64,000 nt of DNA from Nakamurella silvestris. GTDB taxonomy: Bacteria > Actinomycetota > Actinomycetes > Mycobacteriales > Nakamurellaceae. Shown one piece after another: positions 20,887 through 29,562 of this stretch (its first letter is position 1; every line of letters starts with the position of its first letter). The notes under the pieces were generated by a model. It saw only the letters and a program-made list of their open reading frames with translations, made no database searches and was not told the origin of the DNA. The DNA lies in contig QXCQ01000132.1 of assembly GCA_003576535.1 (NCBI GenBank), positions 224,573-288,572 on the forward strand, read 5' to 3'. Made by a program: the position numbers and the translations under genes.

Positions 20887-23800
20887 TGGGCTGGAGCAAC
20901 CCACCCGTACCGTGGTCGGAACTGGAGCGGGCGCTGTCCGGTCGGCCGCCGAAGATCCAGGCCTACGACTCCCACCCGGCCTTCACCGCTGCCGACCGTC
21001 TCGAGAGCAGGGCGACCCCGGTGGACCTCCCGGGGCGGACGGCTGTGCCCTACGCGGAGCTGCACTGCCATTCGGCCTTCAGTTTCCTCGACGGCTCCTC
21101 CGCCCCGGAGGAACTGGTGGCCGAGGCGGCCCGGCTCGGCCTCGACGCCATCGCCATCACCGACCACGACGGTTTCTACGGTGTGGTCCGGTTCGCCGAG
21201 GCGGCCGCCGACGCCGGTATCCGCGCCATCTACGGTGCGGAGCTCTCCCTCGACCTGCCGGGTCCGCAGATGGGGGTGTCGGATCCCGTCGGCACCCACC
21301 TGCTGGTGCTGGCCCGGGGACAGGAGGGCTACCGCCTGCTGTCCCAGCAGATCGGTCGGGCCCAGATGGCCGGTCGGGAGAAGGGCCGCCCGGTCTACCG
21401 CCTGACCGACCTGGCCGCGGCGGCCGACGGGCACTGGGTGATCCTCACCGGCTGTCGTAAGGGGGCGGTCCGACGCGCGCTGCGCAGCTCCGGTCCGGCC
21501 GCCGCCGGAAAGGAGATCGACACCCTGGTGGGACTTTTCGGTCAGGAGAACGTCCTCGTCGAGCTCACCCGTCACCATCTGCCCACCGATGACGAGGACA
21601 ACGACGCGCTGGCCGCCCTCGCCGCCGACCGCGGTCTGCCCGTGGTGGCCACCACCGCCGCCCACTACGCCACCCCGGACGGCAACCGGCTCGCCGCGGC
21701 GATGGGTGCGGTCCGGGCCCGGAACAGCTTGGAGGAGGCCGAACCCTATCTGCCGGCGGGCCCGGGGGCGCACCTGCGGTCGGGCGCGGAGATGGCCGAA
21801 CTGTTCGAGCGTTACCCGACAGCCGTCCCCACCGCCGCCCGGATCGGCCTGGAATGTTCCTTCGACCTCACCCTGGTCGCGCCGGAACTGCCACCCTTCG
21901 ACATCCCCGACGGCCATGACGACAACAGCTGGCTCCGTGAGCTCACCCTGCGAGGTGCGCTCGACCGGTACGGCAGCCCACAGGACAACCCGAAGGCCTA
22001 CCGGCAGATCGAGAAGGAACTGGCGATCATCGCCCAGCTCAACTTCCCCGGGTACTTCCTGATCGTCGACGACATCGTCCGGTTCTGCCGCACGGAGCGG
22101 ATCCTGTGTCAGGGCAGGGGATCCGCGGCGAACTCGGCGGTCTGCTACGCCCTGGGCATCACCGCCGTCGACGCCGTCCGGTACGAACTCCTCTTCGAGA
22201 GGTTCCTGGCCCCGGAGCGGGACGGACCGCCCGACATCGACATCGACATCGAATCCGATCGGCGGGAGGAGGTGATCCAGTACGTGTACAACACCTACGG
22301 CCGCGACAAGGCCGCACAGGTGGCCAATGTCAACACCTATCGCCCCCGGATGGCGGTCCGGGACATGGCGAAGGCCCTCGGGTACTCACCCGGCCAGCAG
22401 GACGCCTTCTCCAAACACATCGACGGCTGGACCCCGCTGGCGAAACAGGAGTCCGAGGACGCCGATGTCATCCCCGCCGAGGTGATGGAGCTGGCGAAAC
22501 AGATCCAGGGGCTGCCGCGTCATCTGTCCATCCATTCCGGCGGCATGGTGATCTGCGACCGGCCGATCGCCGAGGTCTGCCCGGTCGAATGGGCCCGGAT
22601 GGAGAACCGGTCCGTGCTGCAGTGGGACAAGGACGACTGCGCCTCCATCGGCCTGGTCAAGTTCGACCTGCTGGGCCTTGGCATGTTGTCGGCCCTGCAC
22701 TACGCGGTCGACCTGGTCGCCGAACACGAGGGGATCGAGATCGATTTCGCCGCCTTGGATCTGGAGGAGCAGGCGGTCTATGCGATGTTGCAGAAGGCGG
22801 ATTCGGTCGGGGTGTTCCAGGTGGAGTCCCGGGCCCAGATGGCCACCCTGCCCCGCCTCAAACCTCGGAAGTTCTACGACCTGGTGGTGGAGGTCGCCCT
22901 GATCCGTCCCGGGCCCATCCAGGGTGGTTCGGTGCACCCCTACATCCGCCGACGCAACGGTCTGGAACCGAGCGATGCCGACCACCCCGCGATGGAGAAC
23001 GCCCTGGGAAAGACCTTGGGGATACCGCTGTTCCAGGAGCAGCTGATGCAATTGGCCATCGATGTCGCAGGTTTCGACGCCGGCGAGGCCGATCAGCTGC
23101 GCCGGGCAATGGGTTCCAAGCGATCCGCGGCCAAGATGGAACGGCTCCGGCAGCGGTTGTACGAGGGGATGGAGAGCCTGCACGGGATCACCGGTGACCT
23201 GGCCGACCGGATCTACGAGCGGTTGCGGGCCTTCGCCAATTTCGGGTTCGCCGAGTCCCACGCCCTGTCCTTCGCCGCGCTGGTGTTCTACTCCGCCTAC
23301 CTCAAACTTCATCATCCGGCGGCCTTCTGCGCCGCCCTGCTGCGCGCCCAGCCGATGGGTTTCTACTCCCCGCAGAGCCTGGTCGCCGATGCGCGCCGGC
23401 ACGGGGTCACCATCCACCGCCCGGATGTCAACAGATCCGGGGTCGAGGCCGACCTCGAGCCCGGTCCGAACGGGAAACCCGCTGTTCGGCTTGGCCTTTC
23501 CGGTGTCCGCACCATCGGCGTCGCCCTGGCCGAGAGGATCGTCCAGCGACGGCCGCCGACGGGCTACCGGGATCTGGACGCGTTGACCCGCACGGTGACC
23601 CTGACGGCCGCCCAGGCCGAGGCCCTGGCCACCGCCGGTGCCCTGGACTCGATGAACTCCGGGGTCGCGGATGCGGGCACCGACCGCCGCCGGGCGTTGT
23701 GGGCGGCCGGGGCGGCGGCGGGGGAGCGGGCCGGCACCCTCCCGGGCAGCACCGTCGGGTTGGAGGCACCGGCCCTGCCCGGGATGAGCGACCTGGAGCT

Positions 23801-24197
23801 GACGATGGCCGATCTGTGGTCCACCGGGATCTCCCCGGAGGTCTATCCGACGGTGTTCTCCCGGGAGGAGTTGCGCGCCAAAGGGGTTCGGATGGCGACG
23901 GACCTGGCCGGGGTGGCCCACGGGACCAGGGTGCTGGTGGCCGGGGTGGTGACCCACCGCCAGCGGCCGGCCACCGCCTCCGGGATCATCTTCATCAACC
24001 TGGAGGACGAGTCGGGGATGATCAACATCGTCTGCTCGGTCGGGTTGTGGGGTCGGTTCCGCCGGGTCGCGCGGGGGTCCTCGGCGTTGCTGGTCCGCGG
24101 CATGCTCGAGCGGGACGGGGCCTCGATGTCGATCCTGGCCGACCGGATGGCCACCCTCGACGTGTCGGTTCCCAGCAGCTCACGGGATTTTCGATGA
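20886..24197 (+). CDS. dnaE2: Error-prone DNA polymerase DnaE2 (ImuC)
   Basis: This is an 1103-residue C-family polymerase. The start is the ATG overlapping the imuB stop; the frame is open further upstream only as a shadow. The PHP domain begins at AELHCHSAFSFLDGSS, ITDHDGFYGVVRFAEAA follows, and the palm aspartates lie in PDIDIDIESDRREE (about residues 448-461). GRGSAANSAVCYALGIT, HLSIHSGGMVI and the C-terminal OB fold (VLVAGVVTHRQRPATASGI) are DnaE2-type. It performs translesion synthesis and induced mutagenesis with ImuA' and ImuB. Coupling to imuB puts it under the LexA box at 19,172. Confidence 0.95.
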   Translation: MGWSNPPVPWSELERALSGRPPKIQAYDSHPAFTAADRLESRATPVDLPGRTAVPYAELHCHSAFSFLDGSSAPEELVAEAARLGLDAIAITDHDGFYGVVRFAEAAADAGIRAIYGAELSLDLPGPQMGVSDPVGTHLLVLARGQEGYRLLSQQIGRAQMAGREKGRPVYRLTDLAAAADGHWVILTGCRKGAVRRALRSSGPAAAGKEIDTLVGLFGQENVLVELTRHHLPTDDEDNDALAALAADRGLPVVATTAAHYATPDGNRLAAAMGAVRARNSLEEAEPYLPAGPGAHLRSGAEMAELFERYPTAVPTAARIGLECSFDLTLVAPELPPFDIPDGHDDNSWLRELTLRGALDRYGSPQDNPKAYRQIEKELAIIAQLNFPGYFLIVDDIVRFCRTERILCQGRGSAANSAVCYALGITAVDAVRYELLFERFLAPERDGPPDIDIDIESDRREEVIQYVYNTYGRDKAAQVANVNTYRPRMAVRDMAKALGYSPGQQDAFSKHIDGWTPLAKQESEDADVIPAEVMELAKQIQGLPRHLSIHSGGMVICDRPIAEVCPVEWARMENRSVLQWDKDDCASIGLVKFDLLGLGMLSALHYAVDLVAEHEGIEIDFAALDLEEQAVYAMLQKADSVGVFQVESRAQMATLPRLKPRKFYDLVVEVALIRPGPIQGGSVHPYIRRRNGLEPSDADHPAMENALGKTLGIPLFQEQLMQLAIDVAGFDAGEADQLRRAMGSKRSAAKMERLRQRLYEGMESLHGITGDLADRIYERLRAFANFGFAESHALSFAALVFYSAYLKLHHPAAFCAALLRAQPMGFYSPQSLVADARRHGVTIHRPDVNRSGVEADLEPGPNGKPAVRLGLSGVRTIGVALAERIVQRRPPTGYRDLDALTRTVTLTAAQAEALATAGALDSMNSGVADAGTDRRRALWAAGAAAGERAGTLPGSTVGLEAPALPGMSDLELTMADLWSTGISPEVYPTVFSREELRAKGVRMATDLAGVAHGTRVLVAGVVTHRQRPATASGIIFINLEDESGMINIVCSVGLWGRFRRVARGSSALLVRGMLERDGASMSILADRMATLDVSVPSSSRDFR

Positions 24198-24249
24198 AGG
24201 AAACACCACCGCCTGCAGGCCGCCTGTCACAGCGGTCGCCCGCGTCTGG

Positions 24250-24255
24250 CACGAT
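24250..24255 (+). promoter_or_regulatory. -10 hexamer for a leaderless small gene
   Basis: CACGAT ends six bases before the ATG at 24,262, and no purine-rich ribosome binding site is present between. The geometry matches the other leaderless-looking starts in this window. Confidence 0.3.
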
Positions 24256-24261
24256 CGGGGT

Positions 24262-24768
24262 ATGAGTGACGTGTACAACACAGCAGGACTGTCAATGATC
24301 TTGGCCGACTTCGCGGTCGCCGACCAACTGGGCAAACTCCAGGTCGTCGGTGGTGGACTGCAGGTCATCAACCGGGACCACAGCAAGGGGACGACGGCGG
24401 CCTTCGCGCTGGTCGTCTCCCTGACCTTCCCGCCGGAGGTCTTCCAGGAGCAGTACTCCTTCGAGGTGGTCCTCGAGGAGACGAACGGCGCCCCGGTGGA
24501 ACTCGGCCCCGCGCAGGCCGGTCAGGCCGCGAACGTGATCCGTTTCGCCCAGACCCTGACGGTCGAGGAGCCGAACCTGTCCCGGTCCGGTGTGCCGCGC
24601 CGCGCGCTGCCGGCCAAGTCCCAGGTCGTGCTGTTCTTCAACACCGGGCTGCCCCTGCCGTCCGGGCGGGTGCTGGTCTGGCGGGCGAAGCTGGACGGGG
24701 AATCCCGCGACACCTGGACCCTGCCGTTCTTCGTGCCCGCCCCGCCGACCGGCCCGGTCCTGGGCTGA
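24262..24768 (+). CDS. Conserved hypothetical protein, DUF6941-like
   Basis: This 168-residue soluble protein has no signal peptide or membrane segment. The opening MSDVYNTAGLSMILADFAVA with DQLGKLQVVGGG, and the later ALVVSLTFPPE and GRVLVWRAKLDG, suggest a single mixed beta domain. It resembles the actinobacterial family named DUF6941, but I am not certain of the family number. It has no recognisable active site. It stands alone, with 64 bases after dnaE2 and 32 before xth. Confidence 0.72.
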   Translation: MSDVYNTAGLSMILADFAVADQLGKLQVVGGGLQVINRDHSKGTTAAFALVVSLTFPPEVFQEQYSFEVVLEETNGAPVELGPAQAGQAANVIRFAQTLTVEEPNLSRSGVPRRALPAKSQVVLFFNTGLPLPSGRVLVWRAKLDGESRDTWTLPFFVPAPPTGPVLG

Positions 24769-24800
24769 CCGGTACCGACCCAGCACAGGAACTCAGCACG

Positions 24801-25646
24801 ATGAAACTCGCCACATGGAACGTCAACTCGATCCGGGCCCGGGCGGACCGGGTGGTCGCCTGGGTGGAACGCAGTGACGTCGACGTCATCGCGATCCAGG
24901 AGACCAAGGCCACCGACGAGAAGTTCCCCTACGACCGGTTCGTCGACCTGGGGTACCAGGTGGCCCACCACGGGATCTCCCAGTGGAACGGTGTGGCGAT
25001 CCTGTCCCGGGTCGGCATCGAGGACGTCCAGGTCGGGTTCGAGGGGATGCCCTCCTTCGGCGACCCCGCGGTCGCCGAGGCCAGGGCCATCGGCGCCACC
25101 TGTGGTGGCATCCGGGTCTGGAGCCTGTACGTCCCGAACGGTCGCGCCCTGCACGACCCGCATTTCGACTACAAGATCGCCTGGTACGAGGCGCTGCGGG
25201 CGGATGCGACGGCCTGGCTGGCCGCCGATCCGGCCGCCCGGATCGCCCTCTGCGGGGACTTCAACGTCGCCCCCACCGACGAGGACGTCTGGGACATGGC
25301 CGCTTTCGTCGATTCCACCCACGTGAGTCCGGCCGAGCGGTCGGCCTTCCGGTCGTTGATCGATGCCGGCTTCACCGATGTGGTGCGTCCGCACACCCCG
25401 GGGCCCGGGACCTACACCTACTGGGACTACCAGCAGCTCAGGTTCGCCAAACGGCAGGGGATGCGGATCGATTTCGCCCTGTGTTCCCCGGCCCTGGCGG
25501 CCCGGGTCACCTCCGCCGTCATCGACCGGGAGGAGCGCAAGGGCAAAGGGGCTTCCGACCACACCCCGGTGATCGTGGAATTCGCCGACGACACCGTCAC
25601 CTCGGGCGCGGTCTCCGCGGCTGCGGAGGGTCCGGCCGATGTCTGA
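24801..25646 (+). CDS. xth: Exodeoxyribonuclease III (AP endonuclease)
   Basis: This is a 281-residue EEP-superfamily nuclease. The motifs in order are LATWNVNSIRARADR, IQETKATDEKFP (metal-binding Glu), SLYVPNGRALHDP, ALCGDFNVAPTDEDVWD (Asp/Asn), GMRIDFALCSPAL and the terminal catalytic GASDHTPVIVEF. It cleaves DNA 5' of abasic sites and has 3'-5' exonuclease activity, for base excision repair in the cytosol. The stop overlaps the next start by eight bases. Confidence 0.93.
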   Translation: MKLATWNVNSIRARADRVVAWVERSDVDVIAIQETKATDEKFPYDRFVDLGYQVAHHGISQWNGVAILSRVGIEDVQVGFEGMPSFGDPAVAEARAIGATCGGIRVWSLYVPNGRALHDPHFDYKIAWYEALRADATAWLAADPAARIALCGDFNVAPTDEDVWDMAAFVDSTHVSPAERSAFRSLIDAGFTDVVRPHTPGPGTYTYWDYQQLRFAKRQGMRIDFALCSPALAARVTSAVIDREERKGKGASDHTPVIVEFADDTVTSGAVSAAAEGPADV

Positions 25647-26406
25647 CACGGCGGCCGGTCGGGCCGGGGTGCATCTGCTCGTCCTGGAACACGACAGCTC
25701 CGATCCGCTGATGCGGCTGGCGGACTGGTTGGCCGAGGCCGGGGCCACGGTCGACATCCGGCGTCTGCACGCCGGGGATGCGGTCCCCGCCTCTGCCGCC
25801 GGGTACGACGGGGTGATCAGTCTCGGCGGGGAGATGGGTGCCCTGGACGACCACATCGCTCCCTGGCTGCCCCAGGCCCGTGAACTGCTGGCGGCCTGTG
25901 TCACCGGGCGGACCCCCACCCTGGGGATCTGTCTGGGGGCACAGCTGATGGCGGCAGCCACCGGCGGAACCGTGGCGAAGGGTGTCGACGGCCCGGAGAT
26001 CGGTGCACATCTGACGGCCAAACGTGACGCCGCCGAGACGGATCCGCTGTTCAACGCCCTGCCGATGACACCGGACGTGATGCAGTACCACTACGACGTG
26101 ATCCAGACCCTGCCGCCGGGGGCGGTCCTGCTGCTGTCCGGCACCGGGTATCCGAACCAGGCCTTCCGGCTCGGGTCGGCCGCCTGGGCGGTGCAGTTCC
26201 ACATCGAGCCGACGGCCGAGGCCGTCCGTTCCTGGGCGGCCACCGAAGGTCGGGAGCCGGTCGGCCGTCTCGGGGACATGCTCGACGACGCCGAGCGGCA
26301 GATGGGCGAGGTGTGGCGGGAGTTCACCGCACGGTTCGTCTCCTTCGCCGCGGGGGCGGTCGGGGTGCGGATGCCGCTCCCCCTGCTGGAGGCGGACCAG
26401 TCATGA
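25639..26406 (+). CDS. Type 1 (class I) glutamine amidotransferase domain protein
   Basis: The protein has 255 residues. The nucleophile Cys is in TLGICLGAQLMAAATGG and the His-Glu pair in VQFHIEPTAE, so the triad is complete. The fold is the GATase1 type found in GMP synthase-like stand-alone proteins. No synthase partner is adjacent, so the ammonia acceptor is unknown. A role in gamma-glutamyl hydrolysis is possible, but nothing here shows it. It overlaps xth by eight bases and glnE by four, so it is cotranscribed with nitrogen-control genes. Confidence 0.83.
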   Translation: MSDTAAGRAGVHLLVLEHDSSDPLMRLADWLAEAGATVDIRRLHAGDAVPASAAGYDGVISLGGEMGALDDHIAPWLPQARELLAACVTGRTPTLGICLGAQLMAAATGGTVAKGVDGPEIGAHLTAKRDAAETDPLFNALPMTPDVMQYHYDVIQTLPPGAVLLLSGTGYPNQAFRLGSAAWAVQFHIEPTAEAVRSWAATEGREPVGRLGDMLDDAERQMGEVWREFTARFVSFAAGAVGVRMPLPLLEADQS

Positions 26407-29400
26407 CCCGCCCGGCCTCGCGCAGCCTGCTCCGGTACGGATTCCCACCCACCGACCGGGTCACCCAGGAGTTGGCCCAGGCCGGGCTGGCCGACGAGAA
26501 CGGTGCGTTGCCCGGTGCCGAGGACGTCCTCGGGGCCCTGGCCCGCACCGGAAAACCGGAGATGGCCCTGGCCGGTCTCGCGAGGCTGTCCGAACACCCC
26601 GAACACTGGCCGACCATCGCCGCCGAACTGCGCACCAACTCCCGGTTCCGGGGCCGGCTGGTGGCGGTCCTCGGTGCCTCGACTGCACTGTCGGACCACC
26701 TGAGCGCCTTTCCCGAGGACTGGGCCCTGCTGCTGCCGGAGTCCGATCCCGGTGATCTGATCCCGGCCGAGCGGCTGTACCGGGTCATGGCCGAGAGTGT
26801 CGGTGTCGATCCGGCCGAACCCGTGTGTACCGGTACCGCGGGTGCCCGGGCCACCGTCACCGGTCCGCAGGCCGTCATCGCGATGCGGCGCGCCTACCGC
26901 TCCCAGCTGTTGATCATCGCGGCCCACGACCTGGCCCAGGCAGTGGAGTCCAGCCTGCCGGCCGTGGCCCTGCCCGCCGTTTCCCACGCCCTGTCCGACC
27001 TGGCCGATGCGACCTTGCAGGCGGGCCTCTCGGTGGCCGCCGCCGGGTTGCCCGCCGAGGCCGCCCCGGCCGCGTTGAGCATCGTCGCCATGGGCAAGAC
27101 CGGGGCCCGGGAGTTGAACTACATCTCCGATGTCGACGTCATCTTCGTCGCCGACCACCCGTCCGCCCCGGCGGTGGCCGCCGACGGCAGCGCCCTGCCA
27201 CGACCGGACGAGACCCAGATGCTGGCCACCGCCACCACCCTGGCCTCCCAGACCATGCGGGTCTGCGGTCAGGTGGCCTGGGAGGTGGATGCGAACCTGC
27301 GGCCGGAGGGCAGCGCCGGTGCCCTGGTCCGCACCCCCGCCAGCCACGCGAGCTACTACCAGCGCTGGGCGCAGACCTGGGAGTTCCAGGCCCTGCTGAA
27401 GGCCCGCCCGGCCGCGGGCGACCCGGAGCTGGGTCAGAAATTCGTCGACATCACCGCCCCCGGGGTGTGGAGCGCCGCCGGGCGGGAATCGTTCGTGGAC
27501 GACGTCCAGGCGATGCGCCGCCGGGTGGAGGCCAACATTCCGGAGGCCCTGCGGGACAAGGAGCTCAAACTGGGGGCCGGCGGCCTGCGGGATGTGGAGT
27601 TCTCCGTCCAACTGCTGCAACTCGTCCATGGACGGACCGACGAGGACCTCCGCATCGCAGGCACCCTGATGGCCCTGCGCGCGCTGATCCGCGGGGGTTA
27701 CGTCGGCCGGTCCGACGGGGCCGAACTGTCCGCCGCGTACACCTTCCTGCGCCGGGCCGAGCACCGGATCCAGCTGCAACGGCTGCGGCGGACCCATCTG
27801 CTGCCCACCGACCACGGCGACCTCGACTGGCTTGCCCGCACCTGCGGGTACACCGCCGTCGGTACCTCCGACGCCGGCGAGGTCTTCTCCGCCGAGCGCG
27901 CCCGGCACAGCGCCACCGTCCGCCGGCTGCACGAGAAACTCTTCTACCGACCGCTGCTGCATTCGGTGGCGGCCGTGCCCGGGGACGAGTTGCGGCTCTC
28001 GCCCGAGGCCGCATCGGCCCGGCTCGCCGCCCTCGGCTTCCGGGCACCGGAGGCCGCGCTGCGTCACCTCGCCGCCCTGACCAGCGGGGTGAGCCGGCGG
28101 GCCGCCATCCAACGCACCCTGCTCCCGGTCCTGCTCGACACCTTCGCCTCGGCCCCGGATCCGGACGGCGGCCTCCTGTCCTACCGCAAGGTCTCCGAGG
28201 CGCTGACCGAAACACCTTGGTATCTCAGGCTTCTGCGTGACGAGGGGGAGGTGGCCCATCGGCTGGCCCGGCTGCTGGGCTCCTCGAAACTGATCGGCGA
28301 CCTGATCACCCGCGCACCGGACGTCCTGCGGTTGATGGTGACCGACGAGACCCTGCTCGCCCCCGAACCGCACCAGGTCGCCTCCGCGCTGCTGGCCAGG
28401 GCGGGGCGCGCCTCGACGCCACAGGAGTCCGTCGACATCGCCCGCTCGGCCCGGCGGCACGAACTGCTGCGGATCGCGGTGGGAGACATGCTCGGGCTGA
28501 TCGGGGTCAAGGAGGTCGTCCGCGGGCTGACCTCCGTCGCCGACGCCACCATCCAGGCCGCGTACGCCGCTGCGGTGAAACAGGTGACCGCCGAACGCGG
28601 GAGTTTCGATGTCCGGTTCAGCATCATCGCGATGGGGCGGCTCGGCGGTGAGGAGATGGGCTACTCCTCCGACGCCGATGTCGTCTACGTGGCCGATCCG
28701 CTGCCCGGCGCCGACCCGGCTGCCGCTCTGGCCGCCGCGACCTCGGCGGCCGACCTGATCGGGCGGATGCTGGGTCGGCCTAGCCCCGATCCGAGTCTGG
28801 AGATCGACGCGAACCTGCGGCCGGAGGGCCGCAACGGACCGTTGGTCCGCAGCCTGGACTCCTACCGCAGCTACTGGGACAAGTTCGCCGCCGCCTGGGA
28901 ACGCCAGGCGATGCTCCGCGCACGTCCGGTGGCAGGGGACGAGGAGCTGTCGGCCAGGTTCATGGCGGCCGCCGACGAGTTCCGCTACCCCGTGGGCGGC
29001 CTCTCGAACGCCGATGTGATCGAGATCCGCCGGATCAAGGCACGGGTCGACGCCGAGCGGCTGCCGCACGGCGCGGACCGGACCACCCACACCAAACTCG
29101 GCAGCGGTGGCCTGGCCGATGTCGAGTGGACGGTGCAGCTCCTCCAACTGCAGCACGCCTTCGAGGTCCCGGAACTGCGGACCACCCACACGATCAAAGC
29201 CCTGCGCGCGGCCGTCACCGCCGGGCTCCTGGAACAGCACGACGAAGCGGCGTTGGAGGCCGCCTGGGTGCTGACCAGCCATGTCCGCAACGTCCTGATG
29301 ATGGTGCTGGGCAAACCCGACGACCAGATCCCGCGTCAGGGGCGCGACCTCTTCGCCGTGGCCCGGGCCATGGGTGTCCCGGCCGGGGGCGACCCGGGGG

Positions 29401-29477
29401 AGTTCATCGACGACTACCGCCGAACGACCCGTCGGGCCCGCCGGGTCGTCGACCGGGTGTTCGAGGGCGGCGGCTGA
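26403..29477 (+). CDS. glnE: Bifunctional glutamine synthetase adenylyltransferase/deadenylase
   Basis: The protein has 1024 residues. Two nucleotidyltransferase domains carry GxGxxELxxxSDxDxxF-type signatures: AMGKTGARELNYISDVDVIF (about 229-248, deadenylylase half) and AMGRLGGEEMGYSSDADVVY (about 742-761, adenylylase half). Each is followed by an EIDANLRPEGRNG-type segment and a GLRDVEF/GLADVEW helix. It adds AMP to glutamine synthetase when nitrogen is abundant and removes it when scarce, with PII input. The start is the ATG overlapping the preceding stop; an upstream in-frame extension lies inside that gene. amtB-glnK-glnD lie 2 kb downstream. Confidence 0.95.
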   Translation: MTRPASRSLLRYGFPPTDRVTQELAQAGLADENGALPGAEDVLGALARTGKPEMALAGLARLSEHPEHWPTIAAELRTNSRFRGRLVAVLGASTALSDHLSAFPEDWALLLPESDPGDLIPAERLYRVMAESVGVDPAEPVCTGTAGARATVTGPQAVIAMRRAYRSQLLIIAAHDLAQAVESSLPAVALPAVSHALSDLADATLQAGLSVAAAGLPAEAAPAALSIVAMGKTGARELNYISDVDVIFVADHPSAPAVAADGSALPRPDETQMLATATTLASQTMRVCGQVAWEVDANLRPEGSAGALVRTPASHASYYQRWAQTWEFQALLKARPAAGDPELGQKFVDITAPGVWSAAGRESFVDDVQAMRRRVEANIPEALRDKELKLGAGGLRDVEFSVQLLQLVHGRTDEDLRIAGTLMALRALIRGGYVGRSDGAELSAAYTFLRRAEHRIQLQRLRRTHLLPTDHGDLDWLARTCGYTAVGTSDAGEVFSAERARHSATVRRLHEKLFYRPLLHSVAAVPGDELRLSPEAASARLAALGFRAPEAALRHLAALTSGVSRRAAIQRTLLPVLLDTFASAPDPDGGLLSYRKVSEALTETPWYLRLLRDEGEVAHRLARLLGSSKLIGDLITRAPDVLRLMVTDETLLAPEPHQVASALLARAGRASTPQESVDIARSARRHELLRIAVGDMLGLIGVKEVVRGLTSVADATIQAAYAAAVKQVTAERGSFDVRFSIIAMGRLGGEEMGYSSDADVVYVADPLPGADPAAALAAATSAADLIGRMLGRPSPDPSLEIDANLRPEGRNGPLVRSLDSYRSYWDKFAAAWERQAMLRARPVAGDEELSARFMAAADEFRYPVGGLSNADVIEIRRIKARVDAERLPHGADRTTHTKLGSGGLADVEWTVQLLQLQHAFEVPELRTTHTIKALRAAVTAGLLEQHDEAALEAAWVLTSHVRNVLMMVLGKPDDQIPRQGRDLFAVARAMGVPAGGDPGEFIDDYRRTTRRARRVVDRVFEGGG

Positions 29478-29562
29478 GTCCGGCGGGTCTCGATCCGACA
29501 TCGGAACGTGCTCGGCGGCAGTCCTGGGCCCGAGTGTCGCCGGTGTCTGGGAGGATGTGCGG